A DNA stretch of 13,394 nt, taken from positions 1-13,394 of the forward strand of contig DASVVU010000332.1 in assembly GCA_036386395.1 (NCBI GenBank). The letters are read 5' to 3'. Below the pieces are notes generated by a model. The model was not told the origin of the DNA. It saw only the letters and a list, made by a program, of their open reading frames with translations, and did not search any database. Source of the DNA: JAJKJG01 sp036386395. GTDB lineage: Bacteria > Pseudomonadota > Alphaproteobacteria > Rhizobiales > Beijerinckiaceae. The translations under genes were made by a program, and so were the position numbers. Positions within the stretch are counted from its first letter, which is position 1. Each line of letters begins with the position of its first letter. This document shows positions 1 through 6,775 of this stretch, piece after piece.

Positions 1-13
1 GCCCGGGGCTTGC

Positions 14-784
14 ATGTACATGGAGCGTTTCGGCCTTACGGGCCGCAGAGCCGTCGTGACCGGCGGCGGGAGGGGGATCGGGCTCGCCTCGGCCGAGGCG
101 CTTGCGGAAGCGGGCGCGCGCGTCGTCATCGTGGACCGCGACACCGAGGTCGCGCGGAGCGGCCTCGATCACCTGCGGTCGAAAGGCTACGAGGCAGCGT
201 CGATTATCCTCGACGTGACGGACTCGGCGGCGGTCGAGGCGGCGGCGGCCGAGCTGAACGGCGCGGGGCTCATCGACGTCCTCGTCTGCAACGCCGGCAT
301 CGCCCGCAGCGGCACTCCGGCCGAGGACGTCGCGGACGAGCATTGGCTGAACGTCCTCGACGTGAACCTCAACGCCGTGTTCTGGTGCTGCCGCTCCTTC
401 GGCCGGCACATGCTCGCGGCCGGGCGCGGCGCGGTCGTCAACGTCGGCTCGATGTCGGGCTTCATCGTCAACAGGCCGCAGCCGCAGAGCTATTACAACG
501 CCTCGAAGGCCGGCGTGCACCACCTGACGAAGTCGCTTGCCGCCGAATGGGCCGGCCGCGGCGTGCGCGTCAACGCGGTCGCCCCGACCTACATCGACAC
601 GCCCCTCAACAAGTTCGTCGAGGAGGACCCCGCGATGTACGCCGCCTGGATCGGCGGCACGCCCATGAGCCGCATGGGCAAGCCCGAGGAGGTCGCCGCG
701 GTGGTGCTCTTCCTCGCCTCCGACGCCGCGAGCCTCCTCACCGGCAGCGTCGTCCTCGCCGACGGCGGCTACACCTGCTGGTGA
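14..784 (+). CDS. SDR-family NAD(P)-dependent oxidoreductase, polyol-dehydrogenase-like
   Basis: Classical short-chain dehydrogenase/reductase of 256 residues, the usual length. Seen: the Rossmann dinucleotide loop TGGGRGIG at residues 16-23, an acidic residue after strand 2 (D41 in IVDRD) that favours NAD(H), NAGI at 93-96, the catalytic Asn N118, Ser S148 in GSMSG, and YNASK giving Y161 and K165. The PTYIDTPL and LADGGYTCW regions complete the fold. The stretch GSMSG..VNRPQPQ.YYNASKAG resembles D-arabinitol, sorbose and threitol type polyol dehydrogenases, so oxidation of a sugar alcohol or reduction of a ketose in the cytoplasm is the best guess. The exact substrate cannot be read from sequence. 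ATG at 14 is used; ATG at 20 (MERFGL) is equally possible because only 13 bases lie upstream and no clear ribosome site is visible. It may belong to an operon entering from the left. It ends 21 bases from the convergent gene at 806-1162. Confidence 0.92.
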   Translation: MYMERFGLTGRRAVVTGGGRGIGLASAEALAEAGARVVIVDRDTEVARSGLDHLRSKGYEAASIILDVTDSAAVEAAAAELNGAGLIDVLVCNAGIARSGTPAEDVADEHWLNVLDVNLNAVFWCCRSFGRHMLAAGRGAVVNVGSMSGFIVNRPQPQSYYNASKAGVHHLTKSLAAEWAGRGVRVNAVAPTYIDTPLNKFVEEDPAMYAAWIGGTPMSRMGKPEEVAAVVLFLASDAASLLTGSVVLADGGYTCW

Positions 785-805
785 GCGGGCGCCCTCTGAG
801 CCGGA

Positions 806-1162
806 TCACTCCTTGTCCTGGAGCGCCGCGGTCGCGCGGGCCATGAGGCCGGCGAAGGCGTTGAAGAAGGTCGCGAGCTCCGCCGTCACGCGCTCGCGCG
901 GCTCGCCTTCGAGCTCCGCGTGGTCGGGCAGGGTCGAGAGGCGCTGCAGCGCCGGCAGCGCGTCGTTGAGGGCGGAGGCGACCGCCGCGAGCTTCTCGTC
1001 CGCGCCGCGGGCGCGCTGGATGCCGTAGTTGAACAGCGCCGCCGCGACGTCGGCGAGCTCGAAGGCGCCGTCCTCGCCGGGCCGCAGGACCTCGGCCGAT
1101 TCGAGCGCCTCGAACAGCTCGGGCGACAGGCCGAAGGCCTTGCACACCCCCTCGCGGGTCAT
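806..1162 (-). CDS. Small MerR-like helix-turn-helix protein
   Basis: Encodes 118 mostly helical residues. The N-terminal ~45 residues (MTREGVCKAFGLSPELFEAL ... FELADVAAALFNYG) look like a MerR-type winged helix: a helix-turn-helix, a short wing with E/G/D, then a second helix beginning ELADV. The rest (about 46-118) is amphipathic helix with many Ala and Leu, ending FFNAFAGLMARATAALQDKE, and probably mediates dimerisation. There is no metal- or ligand-binding cysteine set. The open frame runs upstream to 1366, but that part reads through the palindromic repeat and looks non-coding, so the ATG at 1162 was chosen. Its ribosome site is weak (CACCTGAAG directly before ATG). A purine-rich GAGGAG lies about 33 bases further up, so a longer start is not excluded. 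A regulatory role is inferred from the fold only; no operator was seen. Confidence 0.7.
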   Translation of the reverse strand: MTREGVCKAFGLSPELFEALESAEVLRPGEDGAFELADVAAALFNYGIQRARGADEKLAAVASALNDALPALQRLSTLPDHAELEGEPRERVTAELATFFNAFAGLMARATAALQDKE

Positions 1163-1256
1163 CTTCAGGTGGGCGACGGCGGGTCCGATGGCGCGCTCCT
1201 CAGGCAGGCTCCGGGGCCAGAATGGCACAGCCGCAACGGGCGGGCGAGCCGGCGCG

Positions 1257-1336
1257 TTCCCGTGGAATGAACCACGGCGCCATGACGCATTCCACGGCGC
1301 CATGGAACGCATTCCACGGGCGGCGTTCCAACACGC
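1257..1336 (-). repeat. Palindromic dispersed repeat, copy 1
   Basis: A stretch of nested inverted repeats built from CGTGGAATG / CATTCCACG and GGCGCCATG. Read on the minus strand it begins GCGTGTTGGAACGCCGCC, then GTGGAATGCGTTCCATGGCG. A second copy in the opposite orientation lies at 12860-12914. The two match almost base for base over the first ~40 bases. It lies between genes and carries no credible ORF. Confidence 0.7.
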
Positions 1337-1384
1337 TTGCATGATCCGTGCACGGCAAACCATCACGCGGGTCGATGGCTTGCG

Positions 1385-1417
1385 CGCAAGAAAAAAGGCC
1401 GCCTCGCGGCGGCCTTT
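1385..1417 (-). terminator. Intrinsic terminator of the phasin operon
   Basis: A perfect GGCCGCC/GGCGGCC stem (1397-1403 with 1408-1414), extended by AAA/TTT, closes on a 4-base loop. On the minus strand it is followed by TTTTTTCTTG (1396-1387), a proper U-tract. It starts about 20 bases past the stop of the phasin gene at 1436. This is the clearest rho-independent terminator in the window. Confidence 0.88.
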
Positions 1418-1435
1418 CGGGTTTTAGGGAAGGAG

Positions 1436-2107
1436 TCAGCGGCCCTGCGTGAAGGCCGAGCGCAGGGGCTTTGCGGCCTCGCCCATGAGGCGGCCCGCCG
1501 TCTCGGCGAGGTCCTTCCAGCCGGCTGCGGTGGTCTCGTAGGCCTCGCGCAGCCCGTGCGTCTGGGCGCGGATCGCCTCCGAAAGGGAGCCTGCCGTGAG
1601 CGTCGAGCGCCACAGGTCGAGGGCGGCGTCGTTCTGGGCCCGGACGAGGTCGATGACCTTGCCGTTGAGCTCGAGGAAGCCGCGGGCGCTCGCCGCCGTG
1701 CTGGCCGTCGCCGCTTCGCGGAAGCCGTCGCCGGTCTCCCGGGCCCGCGCATAGGCGGCGCGGGCCTGGCCGGCGCCGGCCTCGAAGGCCGCGGCCAGCG
1801 GCGCCGCCCCCGGGAGCGAGACCACGTTGCTGCCCGGCGCGGGAGCCGCAGCCTTCACGGCTTCTGCCTTCTCGGCCTTCTTCGGCTCGGCGGTCGCGAC
1901 GCTCGCGACCGGCGCGATCGCCTCGGCGGCCTTGCGGGCGACGCTCGCCGGGGCGGTCGGGGCCGGGACGCTGCGCGGGTCAGGCGACTTCGCGGGCGAC
2001 TTGGCGACGGCTTTCACCGGCACGCCGACGGCCTTCGCCACGGCTTTCGGAGCGCGCTTTGCCGGCGCCTTCGCGCCGGCGGCCCTGCTGGTCTTCTCGT
2101 CCTTCAT
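1436..2107 (-). CDS. Phasin-family protein with Lys/Ala/Pro-rich N-terminal extension
   Basis: Encodes 223 residues in two parts. Residues ~1-95 are low complexity, rich in Ala, Lys and Pro (repeats such as KAPAKRAPKAVAKAV and EPKKAEKAEAVKAA), like the tail of histone H1 or PhaF. Residues ~100-223 form an all-helical phasin_2-like domain (AAFEAGAGQARAAYARARE ... FLELNGKVIDLVRAQNDAAL ... AAGWKDLAETAGRLMGEAAK), the fold that coats PHA granules. ATG at 2107 is preferred over an upstream TTG at 2110 because GGAG sits 7 bases before it. The gene follows the second phasin by 26 bases on the same strand and ends before a strong terminator, so the two form an operon. Granule-surface binding is family knowledge. 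DNA or polyphosphate binding by the basic tail is inference, by analogy with PhaF, which carries its basic region at the other end. Confidence 0.85.
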   Translation of the reverse strand: MKDEKTSRAAGAKAPAKRAPKAVAKAVGVPVKAVAKSPAKSPDPRSVPAPTAPASVARKAAEAIAPVASVATAEPKKAEKAEAVKAAAPAPGSNVVSLPGAAPLAAAFEAGAGQARAAYARARETGDGFREAATASTAASARGFLELNGKVIDLVRAQNDAALDLWRSTLTAGSLSEAIRAQTHGLREAYETTAAGWKDLAETAGRLMGEAAKPLRSAFTQGR

Positions 2108-2133
2108 CAACAGTCTCCGTCAAGTTTCGGTGT

Positions 2134-2526
2134 TTACTTGGTTCTACCGCCCGCGCTGCCCGTGCCGCCGCCCTGCTTGGCCGCATCCTGCACCATCGAG
2201 CCGAATTCCTTCATCTGGCTCTGCATGGCCGCGAACTGCGAGCGCGCGAACTCGGCCTGGATCTGCATCGCCTCCTGCACGTCCTTCGCCCGCACGAGGC
2301 GCTGGGCGAGGTCGAACGCCGCCGCGATGTTCTGCTCGGCATAGGAGAAGGTCTTGCGCACCGCCTCCTTGCCGCTCGACTGCACCGTCGTGGCGGAGCT
2401 TTCGAGGGTGTCGGCGGTCTTGCGCGCGGCCCCGAGGAAGCCGTCGACGGCCTTGCGCGCCTGCTCGACGCTCTTTTCCGCGAACTCCCGCATCTCCGGG
2501 GGAACATCGTACTTCGGCGTTTCCAT
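2134..2526 (-). CDS. Phasin, PHA granule-associated protein
   Basis: Encodes 130 residues of typical short phasin: METPKYDVPPEMREFAEKSV at the N-terminus, then a continuous amphipathic helical region (EQARKAVDGFLGAARKTADT, the QNIAAAFDLAQRLVRAKDVQ motif, EAMQIQAEFARSQFAAMQSQ) and a Gly-rich end GGGTGSAGGRTK. There is no signal peptide or membrane helix, as expected for a protein that adsorbs to cytoplasmic PHA granules. Frames extend upstream to 2622, but ATG at 2526 is clearly right: an excellent ribosome site AGAGGAGAG lies 4 bases before it and the phasin homology begins there. It is the first gene of the two-phasin operon. Its promoter with paired operator-like repeats lies at 2550-2589, which suggests control by a PHA-sensing repressor such as PhaR. 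Confidence 0.93.
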   Translation of the reverse strand: METPKYDVPPEMREFAEKSVEQARKAVDGFLGAARKTADTLESSATTVQSSGKEAVRKTFSYAEQNIAAAFDLAQRLVRAKDVQEAMQIQAEFARSQFAAMQSQMKEFGSMVQDAAKQGGGTGSAGGRTK

Positions 2527-2549
2527 CGTGCTCTCCTCTCGCATGCTTA

Positions 2550-2583
2550 TTGTGCATTGCAATATAGACATTGTGCAGCGCAA
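2550..2583 (-). promoter_or_regulatory. Paired operator-like repeats (possible PhaR site)
   Basis: Two direct repeats, TTGTGCATTGCAA (2550-2562) and TTGTGCAGCGCAA (2571-2583), are identical at 11 of 13 positions and start 21 bp apart, two helical turns. The second is itself a near-palindrome (TTGyGCwGCrCAA). One fills the -35/-10 spacer and the other overlaps the -10 and the start of transcription, which is where a repressor would sit. PhaR regulators are known to bind TGC-rich sites ahead of phasin genes; assignment to PhaR is inference. Confidence 0.55.
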
Positions 2584-2589
2584 AATCAA
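2561..2589 (-). promoter_or_regulatory. Sigma70-type promoter of the phasin operon
   Basis: On the minus strand, TTGATT (2589-2584, -35) and TATATT (2566-2561, -10) are separated by exactly 17 bases. They match the consensus boxes at 4/6 and 5/6 positions. The expected start of transcription is near 2554, giving a leader of about 27 bases that contains the AGAGGAGAG ribosome site of the phasin at 2526. Confidence 0.65.
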
Positions 2590-2765
2590 GCCCTGCGCCG
2601 TCCGCGTTAAGGTTGACGGCAAGTAAACGGGCGGCCCGCCTCATCTGGTGCCGCTACGGCCTTCGTTCAAACGGCGGAAACGGTTTATTAATGTCCGCTT
2701 CCGCGCGCCCGCTTCCTTGGAGTGGCGCCCGGCCGAGCGATCGTGACTGCAGGAGACACGCCGCG

Positions 2766-5687
2766 TTGACCGACGATCTGCGCACCGAGGTTGAAGCGGC
2801 GCTCGCCCGCCTCGCGGCCGAGCCGGCGCTCGCGCGCTTCGTCGGACCCGAGGCCGCGCTCCTCGTGGTCGGCCTCGGGGCGGAGCGGCTCTTGTGGTCC
2901 TCGCCTGCCGCCGTGCGCCTGCGCGATGCTCTTACGCTTGACCAGGACGGCCGGCTCGACCCCGCCCTCCCCTTCGTCGGCCGCCTGCGCGACCTGAGCT
3001 ACGGCCTTGCCCGCGCCGACGGCTTCCGGCTCGAGCGCCTGCGCCTCGCCGCGAGCGCCCGCGCGCCGCTCGTCACCTGCGGCTTCCGCAGGCTCCCTCT
3101 CCCGTCCGAGGAGGACGCGCTCCTGGTCTCGGTTCCCGCTCCCGTTCCGGCGCTGCCGCTGCGCCCGCGCGGGGAGAAGGCTCCTGTTCAAAGCGAGGCT
3201 GCTCCGGATGCCGGAGCGCCCTCCGTGCCGGAGCCCGCGCCCGCCGATACGGCCGGAGCGGAGACGCCACCGCGCGGCGGCACGGTCCGCTTCCTCTGGC
3301 ATGCGGACGCGGAGGGGCGCTTCACGTCCGTCTCGGAGGCGCTTGCCCAGGTGGTTGGGCCGGAGGCGGCGGACGTGGTCGGCCGGCGCTGGGACGAGAT
3401 CGTCGGCCGCCTCGTCGCGGACCCGGACGGGGCCGTGTCGCAGGCCTTCGCCCTGGGCGAGACCTGGACGGGCCAAGTCGTCGCCTGGCGGGTCGGCCAG
3501 AGCGAGGCGGTCCCAGTCGACCTCGCCGGCATGCCGGTCACCGGGCGCGACGGCCAACTCCTGGGCTTCCGCGGCTTCGGCCTCTGCCGCACCGGAGAGA
3601 TCGGGCCCTGCCCGACGCTGGCTCCGCCGCCGCAGGAGCCGCCCGGCGAGCCGGCCGAGGAACCGGCACTAGAGGCCACAGCAGAACCGCAAGCCGCCGT
3701 TGAGCCGAACGTGATGGAGCCTGACGCGCCGCCTGCCGATGGGCCGGCCAAGCCGGCGTCCGAGGCTATGGCTGAACCGAAAGCCGCCATCGAGCCGGAC
3801 GCTCCCAGCGATATACCGATCGAGCTGCCTGCCGCAGAAGAGGCCGACCCGCCGGAGCCTGAGCCCCGCCTGCCGCAGGCCTCGATCCCCTTCGCCCTCG
3901 GCGGCTCTGTTAGCGCCAGCTTCGGCGAGCCCCGAGCCCCCCTGCGGGTCGAGGACGGCCCGTCCGGGGCGGACCTGGACGGCGGCAACGGCGCCGGCGC
4001 TCCGGAGCTTGCCGAGCCGCGCGAGCACCCGGCCCGAACGGTGGCCCGCCTGTCAGTCGAGGAGCGCAACGCTTTCCGGGAGATCGCCCGCGCCCTCGGC
4101 GCCCGTTTCGCGGACGAGGAGCCCGATGCACCGCGCACCGCCGAGGCCCGGCCCTCCCGAAAAGCCCCACAGGACGGCGTCGTTACTCCGCTGCGCCCGG
4201 CGCCAACCATCGATGCTGATGCGGCCCGCATCCTCGACCGCCTGCCGGTCGGCGTCCTGATCCACCGGGGCGACGAGCCGCTCTTCCTCAACCGCTTCCT
4301 CCTCGACCTCGTCGACTACGACGACGTCGACCACCTCGCCTTGGATGGCGGCGTGCCGCGCCTGTTCCGGGGCCGCGCCGGCGCGGCGCGGTTCGAAGCC
4401 GCGGCGCCCCTCGCCCTCACGACCCGGCGCGAGGGCAGCATCCCGGTCGAGGTCCGCCTCACCACCGTCGAGTGGGACGGCCTGCCGGCGAGTCTGATGC
4501 TCGTCCGCAAGGCGCCGGACGCCGAGCAGGGGCAGCGCCTGCGCGCCCTCGAGCTCGACCTGCGCGCCCGCGAGGGGCGCCTGCGCGAGCTGTCCTCGAT
4601 CCTCGACGTCGCGACCGACGGCATCGTCGTCCTCGACGAGGAGGGCCGTATCCTGTCCCTCAACCGCTCCGCCGAGGCGCTGTTCGGCTACGACCAGAAC
4701 GAGGTCGCGGGCGAGCGCTTCATCGTGCTGCTCGCGCCCGAGAGCCATAGCGTCGCGACCGAATACCTCGACGGCCTAAGCCGGGACGGGGTCGCGAGCC
4801 TCCTCAACGACGGGCGCGAGGTCATCGGCCGCGTGCGCCAGGGCGGCCTCATCCCGCTGTTCATGACGGTTGGGCGCGTCAGCGAGGCGCCGGAGCGTAA
4901 GTTCTGCGCCGTGCTTCGCGACATCACGGCGTTCAAGAAGGCCGAGGGTGAGCTCATCGCCGCGAAGCGCGCCGCCGAGGAGGCGAGCGCCCACAAGTCC
5001 GACTTCCTGGCCAAGGTCAGCCACGAGATCCGCACGCCCCTCAACGCCATCATCGGCTTCGCCGAGGTGATGCTGGAGGAGCGCTTCGGCGCGGTCGGCA
5101 ACGAGCGCTACAAGGATTATCTCCGCGACATCCACGCCTCCGGCGGCCACGTCATCAGCCTCGTCAATGACCTCCTCGACCTCGCCAAGGTCGAGGCCGG
5201 GCGGATGGAGCTGTCGTTCACGAGGGTCGACCTCAACGAGCTTGCCGCGAGCGGCGTCGCCCTGATGCAGCCGCAGGCCGCGCGCGAGCGCATCGTCATG
5301 CGCACGAGCTTCGCGCAGAAGCTCCCGGCGGTCGTGGCGGACGAGCGCTCGGTCAGGCAGATCGTCCTCAACGTCATCGCGAACGCGATCCGCTTCACCG
5401 AGGCCGGCGGGCAGGTGATCGTCTCGACGGCGGCGACCGACCGCGGCGAGGTCGCGCTGAGGGTCCGCGACACCGGGCTCGGCATGACGCCCGAGGAGGT
5501 CGAGGCCGCGATGCAGCCCTTCCGCCAGCTCGCGACCTCGCGCCGCGGCGGCGGCACCGGCCTCGGCCTGCCCCTCACCAAGGCCCTCGTCGAGGCCAAC
5601 CGCGGCGCGCTGCGCATCACGAGCGCGCGGAACGAAGGGACGCTCGTCGAGGTGCTGTTCCCGCCGACGCGGGTGCTGGCGGATTAG
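2766..5687 (+). CDS. Soluble multi-PAS sensor histidine kinase, PdhS/PleC-like
   Basis: Encodes about 973 residues without membrane segments. Order: an N-terminal domain of ~100 residues, a PAS-like domain at ~174-275 (FLWHADAEGRFTSVSEALAQ), a Glu/Pro/Ala-rich linker at ~279-432, a second PAS-like domain at ~486-582, and a clear PAS at ~606-727 (DGIVVLDEEGRILSLNRSAE). HisKA follows with the phospho-acceptor H753 in SHEIRTPLNAIIGFAEV, then HATPase_c with the N-box (N873 in ANAIRF), D902 in RDTGLGM and GGGTGLGLPL. There is no receiver domain, so phosphate must pass to a separate regulator, probably a DivK/PleD-type protein if the PdhS/PleC likeness holds. Start: ATG at 2691 is also in frame but has a poor ribosome site. 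Between it and TTG 2766 lie in-frame AGG AGA codons that are better read as a Shine-Dalgarno (AGGAG 2750-2754), so TTG 2766 is preferred with moderate certainty. The gene diverges from the phasin operon. Confidence 0.9.
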   Translation: MTDDLRTEVEAALARLAAEPALARFVGPEAALLVVGLGAERLLWSSPAAVRLRDALTLDQDGRLDPALPFVGRLRDLSYGLARADGFRLERLRLAASARAPLVTCGFRRLPLPSEEDALLVSVPAPVPALPLRPRGEKAPVQSEAAPDAGAPSVPEPAPADTAGAETPPRGGTVRFLWHADAEGRFTSVSEALAQVVGPEAADVVGRRWDEIVGRLVADPDGAVSQAFALGETWTGQVVAWRVGQSEAVPVDLAGMPVTGRDGQLLGFRGFGLCRTGEIGPCPTLAPPPQEPPGEPAEEPALEATAEPQAAVEPNVMEPDAPPADGPAKPASEAMAEPKAAIEPDAPSDIPIELPAAEEADPPEPEPRLPQASIPFALGGSVSASFGEPRAPLRVEDGPSGADLDGGNGAGAPELAEPREHPARTVARLSVEERNAFREIARALGARFADEEPDAPRTAEARPSRKAPQDGVVTPLRPAPTIDADAARILDRLPVGVLIHRGDEPLFLNRFLLDLVDYDDVDHLALDGGVPRLFRGRAGAARFEAAAPLALTTRREGSIPVEVRLTTVEWDGLPASLMLVRKAPDAEQGQRLRALELDLRAREGRLRELSSILDVATDGIVVLDEEGRILSLNRSAEALFGYDQNEVAGERFIVLLAPESHSVATEYLDGLSRDGVASLLNDGREVIGRVRQGGLIPLFMTVGRVSEAPERKFCAVLRDITAFKKAEGELIAAKRAAEEASAHKSDFLAKVSHEIRTPLNAIIGFAEVMLEERFGAVGNERYKDYLRDIHASGGHVISLVNDLLDLAKVEAGRMELSFTRVDLNELAASGVALMQPQAARERIVMRTSFAQKLPAVVADERSVRQIVLNVIANAIRFTEAGGQVIVSTAATDRGEVALRVRDTGLGMTPEEVEAAMQPFRQLATSRRGGGTGLGLPLTKALVEANRGALRITSARNEGTLVEVLFPPTRVLAD

Positions 5688-5762
5688 GATAGTTTAACCC
5701 ATCAGCGCATGGCTCGATTTGCCTGCTCAAGGTCCGCTATTCTCCCCAATGGCGATGCCACT

Positions 5763-5768
5763 GAGGAA
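5763..5768 (+). promoter_or_regulatory. Ribosome binding site of the ATP-grasp gene
   Basis: GAGGAA is placed 5 bases before the ATG at 5774. It fixes the start of an otherwise isolated gene. The 86 bases from the kinase stop to this start show no terminator or convincing promoter. Confidence 0.7.
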
Positions 5769-5773
5769 TTTCG

Positions 5774-6670
5774 ATGATCGTGGTTCTAAGCGAAGACTCC
5801 TTCGTCGATCCGAACACGATCAACGGGCGTGAACTCCGTGCGACGGTGGAAGCTGCACGAATGTTCGGATGCCGCATCTATCCGATACCGCCGAGCCTCG
5901 AGGAGTGCGGGACAGCCGAGGATGCGCTGGCGTACCTGCCGGCCTTCGATCCCCCCGTGCCCGGCGTCATAGCGGGTTACATTCCTACGACGGATCATTA
6001 TTCGGCGGTGTACGAGGCCGCAGCGGCCAAAGGCGTCCGTCTCGTCAACACGCCGTCGCAGCACCAAACGGCCATGGAGTTCGACAAATTCTACCCGCTC
6101 CTCGCGGAGCTGACGCCGGAAAGCGTAGTCGTATCGAGCCTCGATGACCTCCTTCCGAGTGCGGAAGACCTGCAATTTCCTGTATTCGTGAAAGGCGCAG
6201 TCAAGTCGAACAAGGATCAAGGATGGGCTGCCTGCGTTGCCCATAACCTGACCGAATTGGAAGCGATTGCGGCCAATCTATTTGCGCGCCAGCGTCGTTC
6301 GCGAGGCCGGATCATCCTCCGGCGTCTGGTCAAGTTCCGTTCCCTCGCTACTGATCGGCAAGGCTTTCCGATCGGCCGGGAGTATCGGGCATTCATCTAT
6401 AGGAACGAGATTATCGCTCTCGCTTTCTATTGGGACGAGTATCGCGATTCGAGCGCTCTTACCGATTCAGACCGCTCGGCAATCGAGAGATTGTCGCTAG
6501 AAGCCTCTCGGAGATTAGGAGCTCCATATGTTGCCCTCGACATTGGTCAATTGGAGGACGGCAATTGGATCGTGATCGAGGCTAGCGATGGTCAATTTGC
6601 CGGGTTGAGCCATGTCGGCCTTTTCGAGCTTTGGAGCAAGCTTGCTGACATAAAAATAGAGAGCTTGTGA
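5774..6670 (+). CDS. Orphan ATP-grasp domain protein, R2K-clade-like
   Basis: Encodes 298 residues. After an N-terminal alpha/beta region (1-~125: MIVVLSEDSF..., FDPPVPGVIAGYI, VRLVNTPSQHQTAMEFDKFY) comes an ATP-grasp core. It shows FPVFVKGAVKS with lysines K140 and K144, RIILRRLVKF (180-188), GREYRAFIY (201-209) with the E-R pair, and the metal-site strand YVALDIGQLEDGNWIVIEAS with D256 and E269. This pattern fits the R2K clade of ATP-grasp proteins, ATP-dependent carboxylate-amine/thiol ligases of mostly unknown substrate found in scattered, often mobile contexts. No partner peptide or transport gene is adjacent. GC is about 50 % at 6481-6660 against about 80 % in the neighbouring dehydrogenase, and codons such as ATA, TTA, AGA and AGG are used freely, so recent acquisition is likely. 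Ligase activity is inferred from the fold; the substrate is unknown. Confidence 0.82.
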   Translation: MIVVLSEDSFVDPNTINGRELRATVEAARMFGCRIYPIPPSLEECGTAEDALAYLPAFDPPVPGVIAGYIPTTDHYSAVYEAAAAKGVRLVNTPSQHQTAMEFDKFYPLLAELTPESVVVSSLDDLLPSAEDLQFPVFVKGAVKSNKDQGWAACVAHNLTELEAIAANLFARQRRSRGRIILRRLVKFRSLATDRQGFPIGREYRAFIYRNEIIALAFYWDEYRDSSALTDSDRSAIERLSLEASRRLGAPYVALDIGQLEDGNWIVIEASDGQFAGLSHVGLFELWSKLADIKIESL

Positions 6671-6711
6671 TCTGTGCTTCATGAGGCGCGCTGGGGATCG
6701 ATGAGTCCACG

Positions 6712-6749
6712 CCTAGGCGAACGTTGCGAGCGTTCGCTGGCGCGCCTAG
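6712..6749. other. Hairpin between the ATP-grasp and acyl-CoA dehydrogenase genes
   Basis: GCGAACG (6717-6723) and CGTTCGC (6731-6737) form a 7-bp stem, and flanking CTAG/CTAG can extend it past a bulge. Alternatively CTAGGCG pairs with CGCCTAG (6743-6749). Only TTT follows, so it is a weak terminator candidate for the upstream gene or a leader structure for the downstream one. Confidence 0.35.
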
Positions 6750-6775
6750 TTTCGCCCAACCTTTGAAGGCGGCCC

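Noticed and set aside
1337..2344. Plus-strand ORF of 335 codons across the phasin operon
   Set aside because: Antisense to two phasins with clear domains, ribosome sites, promoter and terminator; composition is Arg/Gly/Leu-rich noise.
5719..5743. Promoter TTGCCT / TATTCT before the ATP-grasp gene
   Set aside because: The spacer is only 13 bases, and no better -35 lies at 16-18 bases.
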